Assembly (NCBI GenBank): GCA_031395645.1 | Contig: JANNJM010000098.1 | Coordinates: 1 to 64,000, forward strand | Direction: 5' to 3' | DNA: 64,000 nucleotides | From: SHZI01 sp031395645 | GTDB taxonomy: Bacteria; Pseudomonadota; Gammaproteobacteria; Steroidobacterales; GCA-2729495 | Part shown: piece after piece, positions 41,057-49,160 of the stretch | Layout of the letters: every line of letters starts with the position of its first letter | Position numbering within the stretch: position 1 is the stretch's first letter | Notes under the pieces: model-generated | Told to the model about the DNA's origin: nothing | Seen by the model: only the letters and a program-made list of their open reading frames with translations | Databases searched by the model: none | Program-made: the position numbers and the translations under genes

Positions 41057-41273
41057 GCACAGGATAAACAAAGCCCGTGCCGGTAGCTGTTGCCGAGCTG
41101 AGCAGGGCACCGGGCCGTCGCGGCCAGCGGTGAGCGCGCGCCAGCTGTCGGTAGCCGAACCCTGAATGGCCCTCTTCCCAACACTTTCTCGCACTGCACA
41201 CCCCCTTGGGCCCAGCGCCGCCTCGCCGGTCAGCACCCGACAGCTCAGTCTGACGTCCGGATCCAGCCCCGCC
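41057..41273. repeat. 217-bp direct repeat, copy 2
   Basis: It matches 39175-39391 base for base in register (constant offset of 1882). The T-run of the terminator-like hairpin is interrupted here (CTTTGTTTAT on the minus strand). It directly adjoins the 3' end of an IS91-type transposase fragment, which points to the downstream (ori-type) end of such an element. Confidence 0.85.
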
Positions 41274-41275
41274 CC

Positions 41276-41498
41276 GCCCCGGCGGCGTGACCTTCGCTCG
41301 CCCGCGACTGTGCGGCGCGAACACGCCGTGGTAGCGGGTCAGGTGCACCCGCGGGGTCGGCTTAAGGTCCGCGAGACGCGCGATGAAATCCAGCGGTGCG
41401 AAGACCACGTGGGTGGTGCCGTCCCGGTAGGGCCTTCCCAGCGCCTCGCCGAGTTGCGCAACTGGATTGAGCTTCAGGGGCTGAAACGTCAGCCGGCC
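41276..41498 (-). pseudogene. IS91-family transposase fragment
   Basis: The minus-strand frame encodes YRDGTTHVVFAPLDFIARL followed by KPTPRVHLTRYHGVFAPHSR and GRAKVTP. This is the hallmark C-terminal region of IS91-type (Y2/HUH rolling-circle) transposases. The catalytic part is absent and an in-frame stop precedes the fragment at 41499-41501. It is a non-functional remnant. It explains the neighbouring 217-bp repeat as an element end. Confidence 0.88.
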
Positions 41499-41513
41499 TT
41501 AAGAACGCGTCCG

Positions 41514-41732
41514 TCAGGCCGCTGCAGTCTCCACTTTGCCCGGCATACCGGCCAGCAGTAACTGCTGCAGTTCAACCTTCAGGCTGGCCCCCTCGATCTC
41601 GATGCCGACCAGTCGGCTCTGCGCATCGAAGTCGAGGACCACTCCATCCGCCACCTCCTCGCTGTCAGCGCTGGGGCGGTCGGCAAGTCCGATGTAGAGG
41701 GTGTCAGTATCCGGAAAGTAATTGATTTTCAT
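41514..41732 (-). CDS. DUF2283 small protein, possible antitoxin
   Basis: The 72-residue protein has the DUF2283 pattern: MKINYFPDTDTLYIGLADRP at the start, then VADGVVLDFDAQSRLVGIEIEGAS. DUF2283 proteins often follow a DUF4258-like partner, and such pairs are regarded as candidate toxin-antitoxin modules. Its ATG overlaps the stop of the upstream gene (ATGA), so the two are translationally coupled. It lies beside a transposase fragment. Function not demonstrated. Confidence 0.85.
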   Translation of the reverse strand: MKINYFPDTDTLYIGLADRPSADSEEVADGVVLDFDAQSRLVGIEIEGASLKVELQQLLLAGMPGKVETAAA

Positions 41733-42013
41733 GTTCTGTACCCCCGGTCGAGGAAGGCATTGTGAATGGTGACTCTATCCTCAAGCGTTACCACCCTCAA
41801 GCAACGACCACCCAGCTCGCTGATTGGCCCCCAGAATCGCCAGCGGCCGTTGGCCTGCTGCAGGGCGCGCGTCGAACCCTCAACAACTTGAATGCACCAC
41901 GCAAGACGAATATACGGTCTGTCGCGACAGACACGTTTCTCGAAATAGGGCGTGTACGAATATGCCGGCACCCGTGAAGCGTGTCGCGGCCACGTGATTC
42001 TTTCAGCCCGCAA
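41729..42013 (-). CDS. DUF4258-like small protein, possible toxin partner of the DUF2283 protein
   Basis: The 94-residue product contains FEKRVCRDRPYIRLAWC, NGRWRFWGPISELGGRCLRV and VTLEDRVTIHNAFLDRGY, which resembles small proteins of the DUF4258/BrnT-like kind that precede DUF2283 genes. The start is uncertain: TTG 42013 or GTG 41971, neither with a strong ribosome site. The pair overlaps by 4 nt. The assignment as toxin is inferred from gene pairing. Confidence 0.7.
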   Translation of the reverse strand: MRAERITWPRHASRVPAYSYTPYFEKRVCRDRPYIRLAWCIQVVEGSTRALQQANGRWRFWGPISELGGRCLRVVTLEDRVTIHNAFLDRGYRT

Positions 42014-42114
42014 ATCCGGTGATTACCAGCGGATCAGTCGCGTTGGCTGAACCTGCATAAAATGTGCAGAAACGCCAGTTTCCCCGCCTATCGCCACGGG
42101 GTAGCCTGTGCCCC

Positions 42115-42438
42115 ATGGACTATCTCTACTCCCTGTATGATGCCCTCGTCAGCATTAATGTCCCGAACGACAAAGCTCGGGCCGTGATTGATGCCATGGA
42201 GCGCGATATGGGCACGACAATCGCCACCAAGGTGGACCTGCAGATGCTTCGCCATGAGCTGGTGGCGATGATTGGCAATCTGGCCACCCGTGAAGAGGCT
42301 CAGGACATCAGGTCCGACATCGCTCTGGTGCGCAAGGACATGGAGATTCTCTCTACGTCGATGACCGTGCGCCTGGGGTCTATGTTGATCGTCGCATTGG
42401 GCGTGCTGTTTGCTGCGCTGAAGTTATTCTTGACCTGA
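42115..42438 (+). CDS. Small coiled-coil protein with C-terminal membrane helix (DUF1640-like)
   Basis: From ATG 42115 the product has 107 residues: a helical N-terminus (SINVPNDKARAVIDAMERDM), a coiled coil (KVDLQMLRHELVAMIGNLATREEAQDIR) and a C-terminal membrane helix (GSMLIVALGVLFAALKLF). This architecture fits the CCDC90/DUF1640 type, related to regulators of the mitochondrial calcium uniporter, but no function is known for the bacterial proteins. An upstream in-frame ATG at 42064 seems too early. Confidence 0.75.
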   Translation: MDYLYSLYDALVSINVPNDKARAVIDAMERDMGTTIATKVDLQMLRHELVAMIGNLATREEAQDIRSDIALVRKDMEILSTSMTVRLGSMLIVALGVLFAALKLFLT

Positions 42439-42543
42439 GCATGCGCACCGCGGGTTCGCTACGCGGTCTCCCGGTACAAAACCACACCCGAAGGCCTGGC
42501 AGACGAGCTAGGATTTAGCTGTCATTGCTGGAGTACCGCGCCA

Positions 42544-43335
42544 ATGAATACCGTATGCCCTGCTCTGTCAGCCCTTGCGACCGGCCTGCTTTTCGCTGCC
42601 ATGACCATGGCCGCCGACGGCCCCCCGGCCATCGGCAAGCCCAAGACCCCGCCAACCCCCGAAGCCTTCTACGAGCACACCGGCTTCGAGGGCCGGGAGC
42701 AGGTGCTTACGGACGCAGTCGTCAAGGCGGTCCGCGAGGCCAAGCCTAGCAACGGCGAGACCGTGAATTTCACGCCCGCCCAGCAGCGGATGCTCGGCCT
42801 GGCAGTCGCTAAGGCCATCAAAACGATCAGCAACGACACCCCCTATCAGCACGAGATGAACGACGCGCTGATCAAGGCTCAACTCACCACCATCCAGTTC
42901 GCCAAGGACAACGGGATGCTGAAGGAGCTGGTTGACCACGAGGTAAAGACCCAGAGCTTCATGATTGTCCGGGTGGGCAACATGATCAGAAACGGCGGCA
43001 GTCCCGAACTGGCGACGATTGCCCTGACGGAGCGCACGGCGTGCTTCTACCAGCTGGTCCAGGAATACAAGCGTACCGGGACCACCATGCGCTGGAAGTC
43101 GCCCTACGGGAATGTGCTCGCCGTGAGCCGCCCGATTGGCCAGCACAACCTGACCGAGCAGGAAGTCTATGAGGTCTACACCGCGCCGCTGATGCAGAAG
43201 CAGGCCGAAGTGATGGGGATGGAGCTGGATATCTCCCCGTGGCAGGCTGACGGCTGGGTCACGATGACCATCAGGGCGCCGGCAGGTGCGGTTGTAGGAG
43301 CGCCTTCAGGCGCGATCGGTATGGATCGCGGCTGA
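42544..43335 (+). CDS. Secreted hypothetical protein with REP-encoded tail
   Basis: I recognise no family. The 263-residue product has a signal peptide (CPALSALATGLLFAAMTMAA) and a mostly helical periplasmic body (LGLAVAKAIKTISNDTPYQHEMND; LKELVDHEVKTQSFMIVRV). GGAG lies about 9 nt before ATG 42544. The last 14 residues (VGAPSGAIGMDRG) are translated from a pair of inverted REP-like repeats; the stop TGA is within the second one. The natural C-terminus was probably at or before about residue 249. Confidence 0.7.
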   Translation: MNTVCPALSALATGLLFAAMTMAADGPPAIGKPKTPPTPEAFYEHTGFEGREQVLTDAVVKAVREAKPSNGETVNFTPAQQRMLGLAVAKAIKTISNDTPYQHEMNDALIKAQLTTIQFAKDNGMLKELVDHEVKTQSFMIVRVGNMIRNGGSPELATIALTERTACFYQLVQEYKRTGTTMRWKSPYGNVLAVSRPIGQHNLTEQEVYEVYTAPLMQKQAEVMGMELDISPWQADGWVTMTIRAPAGAVVGAPSGAIGMDRG

Positions 43336-43347
43336 AGCCGCTCCTAC
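43294..43347. repeat. Inverted pair of REP-like repeats (REPIN-like)
   Basis: GTAGGAGCGCC + TTCAGGCGCGA (43294-43315) is followed after 10 bases by the inverse subtype TCGCGGCTGAAGCCG + CTCCTAC (43326-43347). The two form a larger cruciform-like unit, the arrangement called REPIN in other bacteria. It overlaps the 3' coding end of the secreted hypothetical gene. Confidence 0.8.
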
Positions 43348-43380
43348 GGATCGCGCGCGGGCAGGTACAATTGCGGGCTG

Positions 43381-44433
43381 ATGCCCGCCAACCTCACCCC
43401 TGTCTACCGGAAAGCCGAAGAGGCCTACCGCAATGCCCGCGAGCCCGCGGACAAGCTCGAGCATCTCAAAGAGATGCTGCGGACTATCCCGAAGCACAAG
43501 GGTACCGATCACCTCCAGGGCGACATCAAGCGCTGGATCAAGGAGATCACCGAAGAACTCGGTGCAGGCAGCAAGGGAGGCAAGAAGAAGGGCCCGGTCC
43601 ACACCATCCGCCGCGAAGGGGCGGCCCAGATCGCCCTGCTCGGCGCCCCGAACGCCGGCAAGTCCCAGCTGCACGCCCAGCTGACGGGTTCAAAAGCAGA
43701 CATCGGCCCCTACCCGTTTACGACCAAATTGCCGCAGCCGGGGATGATCCCGCTCGAAGACGTCTATTTTCAGCTCGTCGACCTGCCCCCCATTTCCAGC
43801 GACTACATCGAAGGCTGGATCGTGAATTCGCTGCAACCGGCGGACGGTGTGCTGCTGGTCGTCGACCTCAACGACCCGGCCTGTGCGGAGCACATTCAGG
43901 CAATCCTTCAGCAGCTCACGGAGCGCAAGATCGACCTGCACGGCTACTGGCCGGGCCTCAAGGGACCGAAACCTGAACCAGCGCCCGCGTTTGATGCGGA
44001 CGGCGAAGAGATCATCGGCGACCCGTTTCGGATCTCGCTGCCCGCGATCCTCGTGGGCAACAAAAGCGACCTCGTCGCCGATCCGACAGCGGAACTGCAG
44101 GTGCTGACTGAACTGCTCAAACTCGATTTCCCGACCATGCAGCTGTCAGCACTCACGGGTGCCGGCTGCGAGGCCGTGGCCCCGCTGCTGTTCAAGGCGT
44201 TGCAGATAGTTCGCGTGTACACGAAGCAGCCGGGCAAGCCGGCAGACACGAGCCGTCCCTTTACGCTCCGGCGCGGGCAAACGGTTCTCGACGTGGCCCA
44301 CCAGGTGCACAAGGACATTGCATCGAGCCTGCGCTACGGCAAAATCTGGGGTACAGAGGCCTACGCCGGCCAGCAGGTCGGGCCCGAGCACGCACTCGCC
44401 GACAAGGACATCATCGAACTGCACATGAAGTAG
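43381..44433 (+). CDS. DRG-like GTPase with TGS domain
   Basis: The 350-residue protein resembles the DRG branch of the Obg family found mainly in eukaryotes and archaea. A helical N-terminal region with basic KGGKKKG precedes the G domain: G1 GAPNAGKSQL, G2 region YPFTTKLPQ, G3 DLPP, G4 NKSD. The C-terminal TGS domain begins near PFTLRRGQTVLDVAHQVHKD. DRG proteins act with ribosomes; the bacterial role is not defined. G1 has Gln where Ser/Thr-Leu is common after GKS, and G3 (DLPP instead of DxPG) is unusual. The TAG stop is part of a REP-like repeat. Confidence 0.87.
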   Translation: MPANLTPVYRKAEEAYRNAREPADKLEHLKEMLRTIPKHKGTDHLQGDIKRWIKEITEELGAGSKGGKKKGPVHTIRREGAAQIALLGAPNAGKSQLHAQLTGSKADIGPYPFTTKLPQPGMIPLEDVYFQLVDLPPISSDYIEGWIVNSLQPADGVLLVVDLNDPACAEHIQAILQQLTERKIDLHGYWPGLKGPKPEPAPAFDADGEEIIGDPFRISLPAILVGNKSDLVADPTAELQVLTELLKLDFPTMQLSALTGAGCEAVAPLLFKALQIVRVYTKQPGKPADTSRPFTLRRGQTVLDVAHQVHKDIASSLRYGKIWGTEAYAGQQVGPEHALADKDIIELHMK

Positions 44434-44451
44434 GAGCGCCTTCAGGCACGA
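44430..44451 (+). repeat. REP-like repeat after the DRG-like gene
   Basis: GTAGGAGCGCC + TTCAGGCACGA. TAG at 44431-44433 is the stop codon of the DRG-like gene. The repeat fills the gap before the convergent GGDEF-EAL gene, which ends at 44454. Confidence 0.8.
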
Positions 44452-44453
44452 CC

Positions 44454-47258
44454 TCAGGCTGCGGACTGCGGCCGGGAGAATGCCGGCAGGCGATGCCGAC
44501 CGGTTGCCGTTAGCGGATCATCCGGCGCATGGCCTTCCCAGAGCTGGGCACGCCGGTGCGCAAAGGGCGACGAAGCCAGCGCTTCCAGGGTCGTCGACGG
44601 GGCAAAAAGGAAGCCCTGCCCCGCTACGCAACCCAGTGCCAGCAGGGCTGCTACCTGATCTTCCTGTTCGATCCCCTCGGCCACGGTCTCCAGGCCCAGC
44701 GTCTCGCCAAGCATCACGACAGCGCGGGCCAGTTCCGGACCATCGCCAGTCTCGGTGAGCCGGCTGACAAACGAGCGATCGATTTTCAGGATATCGATCG
44801 GGAACCGGTGGAGGTACGAAAGCGACGAGTAGCCCGTCCCGAAGTCATCAATCGCCAGGCGCACGCCCAGTGACTTGAGCTCCTGCAGCCGGGCCAGATT
44901 GTCCTCAGTATTGTGCATGATCGTGCTTTCAGTCAGTTCGATCACGAGATTTCCGGGTTCTAGACCAGAGCATTTCAGAGCGCGGGCCACATCGGTAACC
45001 AGGTCTGCGTGCTGAAGGTGCCGTCCGGAAATATTCACGGCCACACGCAGCCCGGCGCCGCCGGCGATGGACGCCCGCCACTGACGCGCCAGGGTACAGG
45101 CCTCGACCAGCACCCAGCGCCCCAGCTCGATGACCAGTCCCGAATCCTCCGCAATGCTAATGAACCGGCCTGGCAGCAGGACACCGTGCTCCGGGTGACG
45201 CCAGCGCACCAGCGCCTCAACGCCCAGCAAGCCGCGAGTGCGGAGGTCTATCACGGGCTGGAATTCCAGGAAGAACTCTTCCCGCGCCAGCCCGCGACCG
45301 ATGTCTTCCTCGATCCGCAGTCGTTCACGGAGCACCTCCTGCATGTGAGGCTGGAAGACGACATGGTGTCCCTTCCCTCCTGCCTTGGCGCTGTACATCG
45401 CGATATCAGCATTGCGAAGCAGCTCTTCGGTAGTGTCTTCCGGCCGGGAAAAGGTCACGCCGATGCTGGTAGCGAGGCGGACCTCGGCCCCGTCGAGCAG
45501 CAACGGCTCGGCAAACGATTCCGCAATGCTGACTGCCACTCGCTCGACGTCTGTGGCATCGGTGACACCCTCGAGCAGGATGGCAAACTCGTCGCCGCCG
45601 AGGCGCGCCACAGTGTCGGCAGACCGGGTGCGCTGTACGAGGCGCTGGGCAGCAGCCTGCAGCAGGCGATCACCGGCGTCATGGCCGAGGGAATCGTTCA
45701 CGTTCTTGAAGTCGTCGAGATCGAGAAACATTACGGCGATCTGCTGCTGGGTCCGTTGTGCAAGGGTCAGGGCATGGTCCACGCGATTGCGAAACAGGCT
45801 GCGGTTGGCAAGTAACGTCAGCGGATCATGGAATGCCAGCTGCCGCAGCTGTTCCTCAAGGACCTTGCGCTCGCTGACGTCCCGGAAGTTGAGGGCCAGT
45901 CCAGCGATGGCTGGATCGTGCAGCAGGTTGCTGCCGACGCTTTCCAGCGTGAAGCGTTTCGCGCCGCTGGAAACCTGAACCTCCACCGGTCCGACGGCCC
46001 TACCCCGGCTCGCCGCTACCTCTGCGAGAAAGCCAGCCAGCCGATCCCGGTCTACATCCACCCACAGGTCAAGCAGGTTGCGCCCGACCAGATCATCGGG
46101 CCGGAAGGCAAACGTGCGTTCCGCCGCTGGCGAGGCAAAGCGCAGGCGTCCGTCGATATCGACGATAACGATCACGTCGGAGGAGTTGCGGATGAGGGAT
46201 GCGTACCGGGCTTCAACCAGACCGGCCGCCCGCTGTTCACGCAGCAGCGCATCGTCGCGGAAAATGACGCCCTGGCGCACCATCAGGAGCATGGTCAGGA
46301 CAAAGATGATCATCGTCATGATCGTGGCGGGGTCACTCACATCACCGCGAGTAAAGTAGACCAGCACCAGGAACGACACGAGCATGGCTACGTAGGGCAG
46401 TCCCTGGACCAGCACATTGTCCAGTGTGTCGGCCGATCTGGTGTCCCGCGCAGGGCCACGCAACTGCTCCCTGGCTGCAGCACCGAGGACGATGTAGCAG
46501 GAGAGATAGACGGCGTCGGAGAGGCCTCCTGGCAGGTAGCTGCCCGTCACTTTCGACAGCGCCCAGACAATATCGGCAACGAACATGGTCGCGAAACCAA
46601 GCGTGAGCAACACGAGCGTACGACGTCGGAGCGGCCCGCCACCGCCCGCGATCAGAAGCATGCCGAAGGCCATCACCATCAGGCAGTTAAGCCCGATGTA
46701 GGTCTGCGTGAGAGCGTACTTCAGGACATCGGTCTCGCCCCCGGCCGCGGCCGGCCTGATCACGAAAAACCAGAAGAACGCGCCAAAGCCCAGCACCAGA
46801 ATGGTCCCGTCGAGGGTGAGGCGGCCCCAGGGAACGCGCAGCGAGGCGGCACGAATCACCGTGAGTACGGCTGCAAAGACCAGCGGGTAGAACGCCAGGA
46901 AGAACACGTCGCCCACCGAAGGGAACGGATCGCGATCGAAGAGCCAGTACGTGGAGTTCAGCAGGTTCCCGACGCAATAGACCCCAAGCGCGGTGGCCAG
47001 TAACCACCAGGTTCGTCGCACTGAGGCGTCTTCGGCGCTCCGCGCGGCGGCCGCGCAGAGGACCACCGTCGCGACGCAGGCCAGTGAATCAGAGTAGAGG
47101 TTGAAGACCTCCAGGGCCCGGCCACCGTCCGCGTCAATGACGGTCAGGAGAATGGCGAGCAGCACGTAGACAGCCAGCGCCACAGCAAGCCAGCCCGTCC
47201 AGGTCGCGACGAAGGGCTGGCGCACGCTTGATTCGGTCTCCGCAAACCCTGACGGCAT
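44454..47258 (-). CDS. Multi-TM PAS-GGDEF-EAL cyclic-di-GMP protein
   Basis: The 934-residue protein starts with about ten membrane helices (residues 20-340, MASE-like sensor), then a PAS domain (about 350-470), GGDEF (RLGGDEFAILLEG, intact) and EAL (GVEALVRW, DDFGTGYSSLSYL, AEGIEQED, all intact). Both cyclase and phosphodiesterase activities are possible. The multi-helix N-terminus suggests sensing of a membrane or small-molecule signal. It has no operon partner: the convergent DRG-like gene ends 21 nt away and the next gene on the strand is the PhoX-like lipoprotein. Confidence 0.93.
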   Translation of the reverse strand: MPSGFAETESSVRQPFVATWTGWLAVALAVYVLLAILLTVIDADGGRALEVFNLYSDSLACVATVVLCAAAARSAEDASVRRTWWLLATALGVYCVGNLLNSTYWLFDRDPFPSVGDVFFLAFYPLVFAAVLTVIRAASLRVPWGRLTLDGTILVLGFGAFFWFFVIRPAAAGGETDVLKYALTQTYIGLNCLMVMAFGMLLIAGGGGPLRRRTLVLLTLGFATMFVADIVWALSKVTGSYLPGGLSDAVYLSCYIVLGAAAREQLRGPARDTRSADTLDNVLVQGLPYVAMLVSFLVLVYFTRGDVSDPATIMTMIIFVLTMLLMVRQGVIFRDDALLREQRAAGLVEARYASLIRNSSDVIVIVDIDGRLRFASPAAERTFAFRPDDLVGRNLLDLWVDVDRDRLAGFLAEVAASRGRAVGPVEVQVSSGAKRFTLESVGSNLLHDPAIAGLALNFRDVSERKVLEEQLRQLAFHDPLTLLANRSLFRNRVDHALTLAQRTQQQIAVMFLDLDDFKNVNDSLGHDAGDRLLQAAAQRLVQRTRSADTVARLGGDEFAILLEGVTDATDVERVAVSIAESFAEPLLLDGAEVRLATSIGVTFSRPEDTTEELLRNADIAMYSAKAGGKGHHVVFQPHMQEVLRERLRIEEDIGRGLAREEFFLEFQPVIDLRTRGLLGVEALVRWRHPEHGVLLPGRFISIAEDSGLVIELGRWVLVEACTLARQWRASIAGGAGLRVAVNISGRHLQHADLVTDVARALKCSGLEPGNLVIELTESTIMHNTEDNLARLQELKSLGVRLAIDDFGTGYSSLSYLHRFPIDILKIDRSFVSRLTETGDGPELARAVVMLGETLGLETVAEGIEQEDQVAALLALGCVAGQGFLFAPSTTLEALASSPFAHRRAQLWEGHAPDDPLTATGRHRLPAFSRPQSAA

Positions 47259-47376
47259 CTCGACTTGCGCTCACAATCGGCGGACAAGACCGCAACCCAC
47301 CTACAGGAAGTCGGCCCGGAACCGTCAGACTTGAGCAGAGGCGGGCAAAACGCTGCGAACTGCGTCACGCCACACG

Positions 47377-49032
47377 CTACAGGCCTGTTGGTATCAAGAG
47401 TGCCGGGCGAATTGTCTCGGCCTGTTCGCCCGAAAGGAGCAGCAACTGGCTCGCCTCGACCAGGTTACGAGCGCCGCCAACCGGTCCGTCGGTGACCCCA
47501 TGCGCCTGGACGTTGACGAGCAGCAGAATCTCTCCAGGCGCGCGCCCCAGTAGTTGCGTCACGTCAACGATCCCGGACGATTCCCAGGCGCCGACCTCGC
47601 CGGCCTTGCTGTCGGAGCTACCGTTGGGCACGGCGCGACGGTCGATGATGGCAATCCGGCCGGGTGACAAACCACCCGCAGGATCCAGAGACCAGACAGA
47701 CGCTTCGCGCCCTGAAACAGCGCCAAACCTGGCGCGCTTCGTGGCCCGGTCTTCCTGCACGTAGATCAGACCATTGCTTGCCCACACCAGGTTGTCCGGA
47801 CTGCGCAGGCCGCGGTCACCTGTATCGTCGCTGTCGTAGAACAGCCGGACCCGCGCCTGCGCCGCGAGGCTGCCAGCAGGGTCCGGGCCGAACCGGATAT
47901 CAATCAGGTAGACGTTACCCCAGTCGTCAGCCGGATACTGGCCACCGTGTCCGGTGGAAGTGAACACTACCTGCGTGCCGTTGCGGGGATTCGTATGCAG
48001 GTCCTCCGGCCGCGAGAACATGAAAGCACCCAGCGCCTCGGCATGCCGCCTCAGTTCCGGATCGTTGAAATAGCCGGCGTCATCGGTCTCATGGCCGGGC
48101 TTGCCGTCCGTGGTCCGCGTCGCCAGGGGCACAAACCGACCCATCCGCTCCGTGCCGGAGCCGAACCACTGGTGGGGAGTCCGGTCTCCGTTGGCCGCCA
48201 CCCAGACGTGCAGCTGCCCGCGAGCCAGACCATTGCGCTCAACAAAGGTGCCACCCGGGATCTTCCGGCCGATCCACAGGTAGAGCGGTGCGCGACCGAA
48301 CTCGAGGTCGTCGCCCAACAAAAGCGCCACGTGGCCATCAGGCCGGGAGCCGTCCGGTGTACTCAGGGCTGTGCTGTTCTCCCAGGAGCCGCGGCCCAGC
48401 TCCGGCAGCGCCCACAGCGTCTGCGCATCGACATCCAGTGCGTAGATCGTGCCGCCGTGCGGATGTCCTTCCGTCCGGGTCACTTCCTCGTGGGCCATGA
48501 CGAGGCGATCTGCAAAGCCGTACTCGCCGGCAGACCAGCCCGACGCCGAGCAGAAGGACTCCAGGCCAGCAGTGCCGCGGCCCTTAGTCTCGCTGAGCTG
48601 GGCCGGGTCCACCACGATCCGGCCGGCGCGGTCGCGGACTTCCCGATAGGCGAGGCTGGCCGACGTGATCTGTCGGGTCCGGCGGTCCATCCGGAAGCGG
48701 GTGATGCGGGATCCGGTGAGTGCCGTGCCGTTGGCCAGGCGATAGCTCCGACCCTCGCTGGCCTCGAGCTCGTGAGTCACGAACAGGTCCATGGACCCCG
48801 GGTCTTTGGCCGGGAAGGCCACCATGCCGTCCAGCACACCGGGGGGACGGTAGTCGCCTACCGTTTCGCCCGTAGCGAAGAGCACGTACGACGAAAACCC
48901 GGCGCCGGCTACGGGGACGAGCATGGGCCTCGGAGCCGCTGAAACACCGGCGGCACCGCCCCCGCCGTTGCAACCTCCCAAGACCAGACCGGCGGCAAGC
49001 AGAGCACTGACGGCCCATCCGCAAATATCCAT
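47377..49032 (-). CDS. PhoX-like (DUF839) lipoprotein
   Basis: The protein (551 residues from ATG 49032; a TTG at 49050 adds six) has a lipobox signal (LAAGLVLGGC) and a DUF839/PhoX-type beta-propeller: DLFVTHELEASEGRSY, FCSASGW, EEVTRTEGHPHGGTIYALD, FSRPEDLHTNPRN, DGLIYVQED-like repeats. PhoX enzymes are calcium/iron phosphatases, but many DUF839 proteins lack proof of activity. Part of the metal-binding residues seem present (FSRPED, EVT). A second, PEP-CTERM, member lies at 62032-63603. Anchored in the envelope, it may hydrolyse phosphoesters. Confidence 0.82.
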   Translation of the reverse strand: MDICGWAVSALLAAGLVLGGCNGGGGAAGVSAAPRPMLVPVAGAGFSSYVLFATGETVGDYRPPGVLDGMVAFPAKDPGSMDLFVTHELEASEGRSYRLANGTALTGSRITRFRMDRRTRQITSASLAYREVRDRAGRIVVDPAQLSETKGRGTAGLESFCSASGWSAGEYGFADRLVMAHEEVTRTEGHPHGGTIYALDVDAQTLWALPELGRGSWENSTALSTPDGSRPDGHVALLLGDDLEFGRAPLYLWIGRKIPGGTFVERNGLARGQLHVWVAANGDRTPHQWFGSGTERMGRFVPLATRTTDGKPGHETDDAGYFNDPELRRHAEALGAFMFSRPEDLHTNPRNGTQVVFTSTGHGGQYPADDWGNVYLIDIRFGPDPAGSLAAQARVRLFYDSDDTGDRGLRSPDNLVWASNGLIYVQEDRATKRARFGAVSGREASVWSLDPAGGLSPGRIAIIDRRAVPNGSSDSKAGEVGAWESSGIVDVTQLLGRAPGEILLLVNVQAHGVTDGPVGGARNLVEASQLLLLSGEQAETIRPALLIPTGL

Positions 49033-49160
49033 CTGTATCGGAACTTTCAAATCGCGTTACCAACGCCGGCACGGCAAAGGATGCCCGAGTTTACGCCGCG
49101 TTTGTTTGTCTCCGCGGGCCGCTACACTACTTCACCCTTTGCCCCCGGCCCCCGCTGTTC

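Noticed and set aside
39175..41273. Integron cassette or attC array as explanation of the 217-bp repeats
   Set aside because: No attC core (RYYYAAC/GTTRRRY) or integrase is seen, and an IS91 transposase fragment abuts copy 2.
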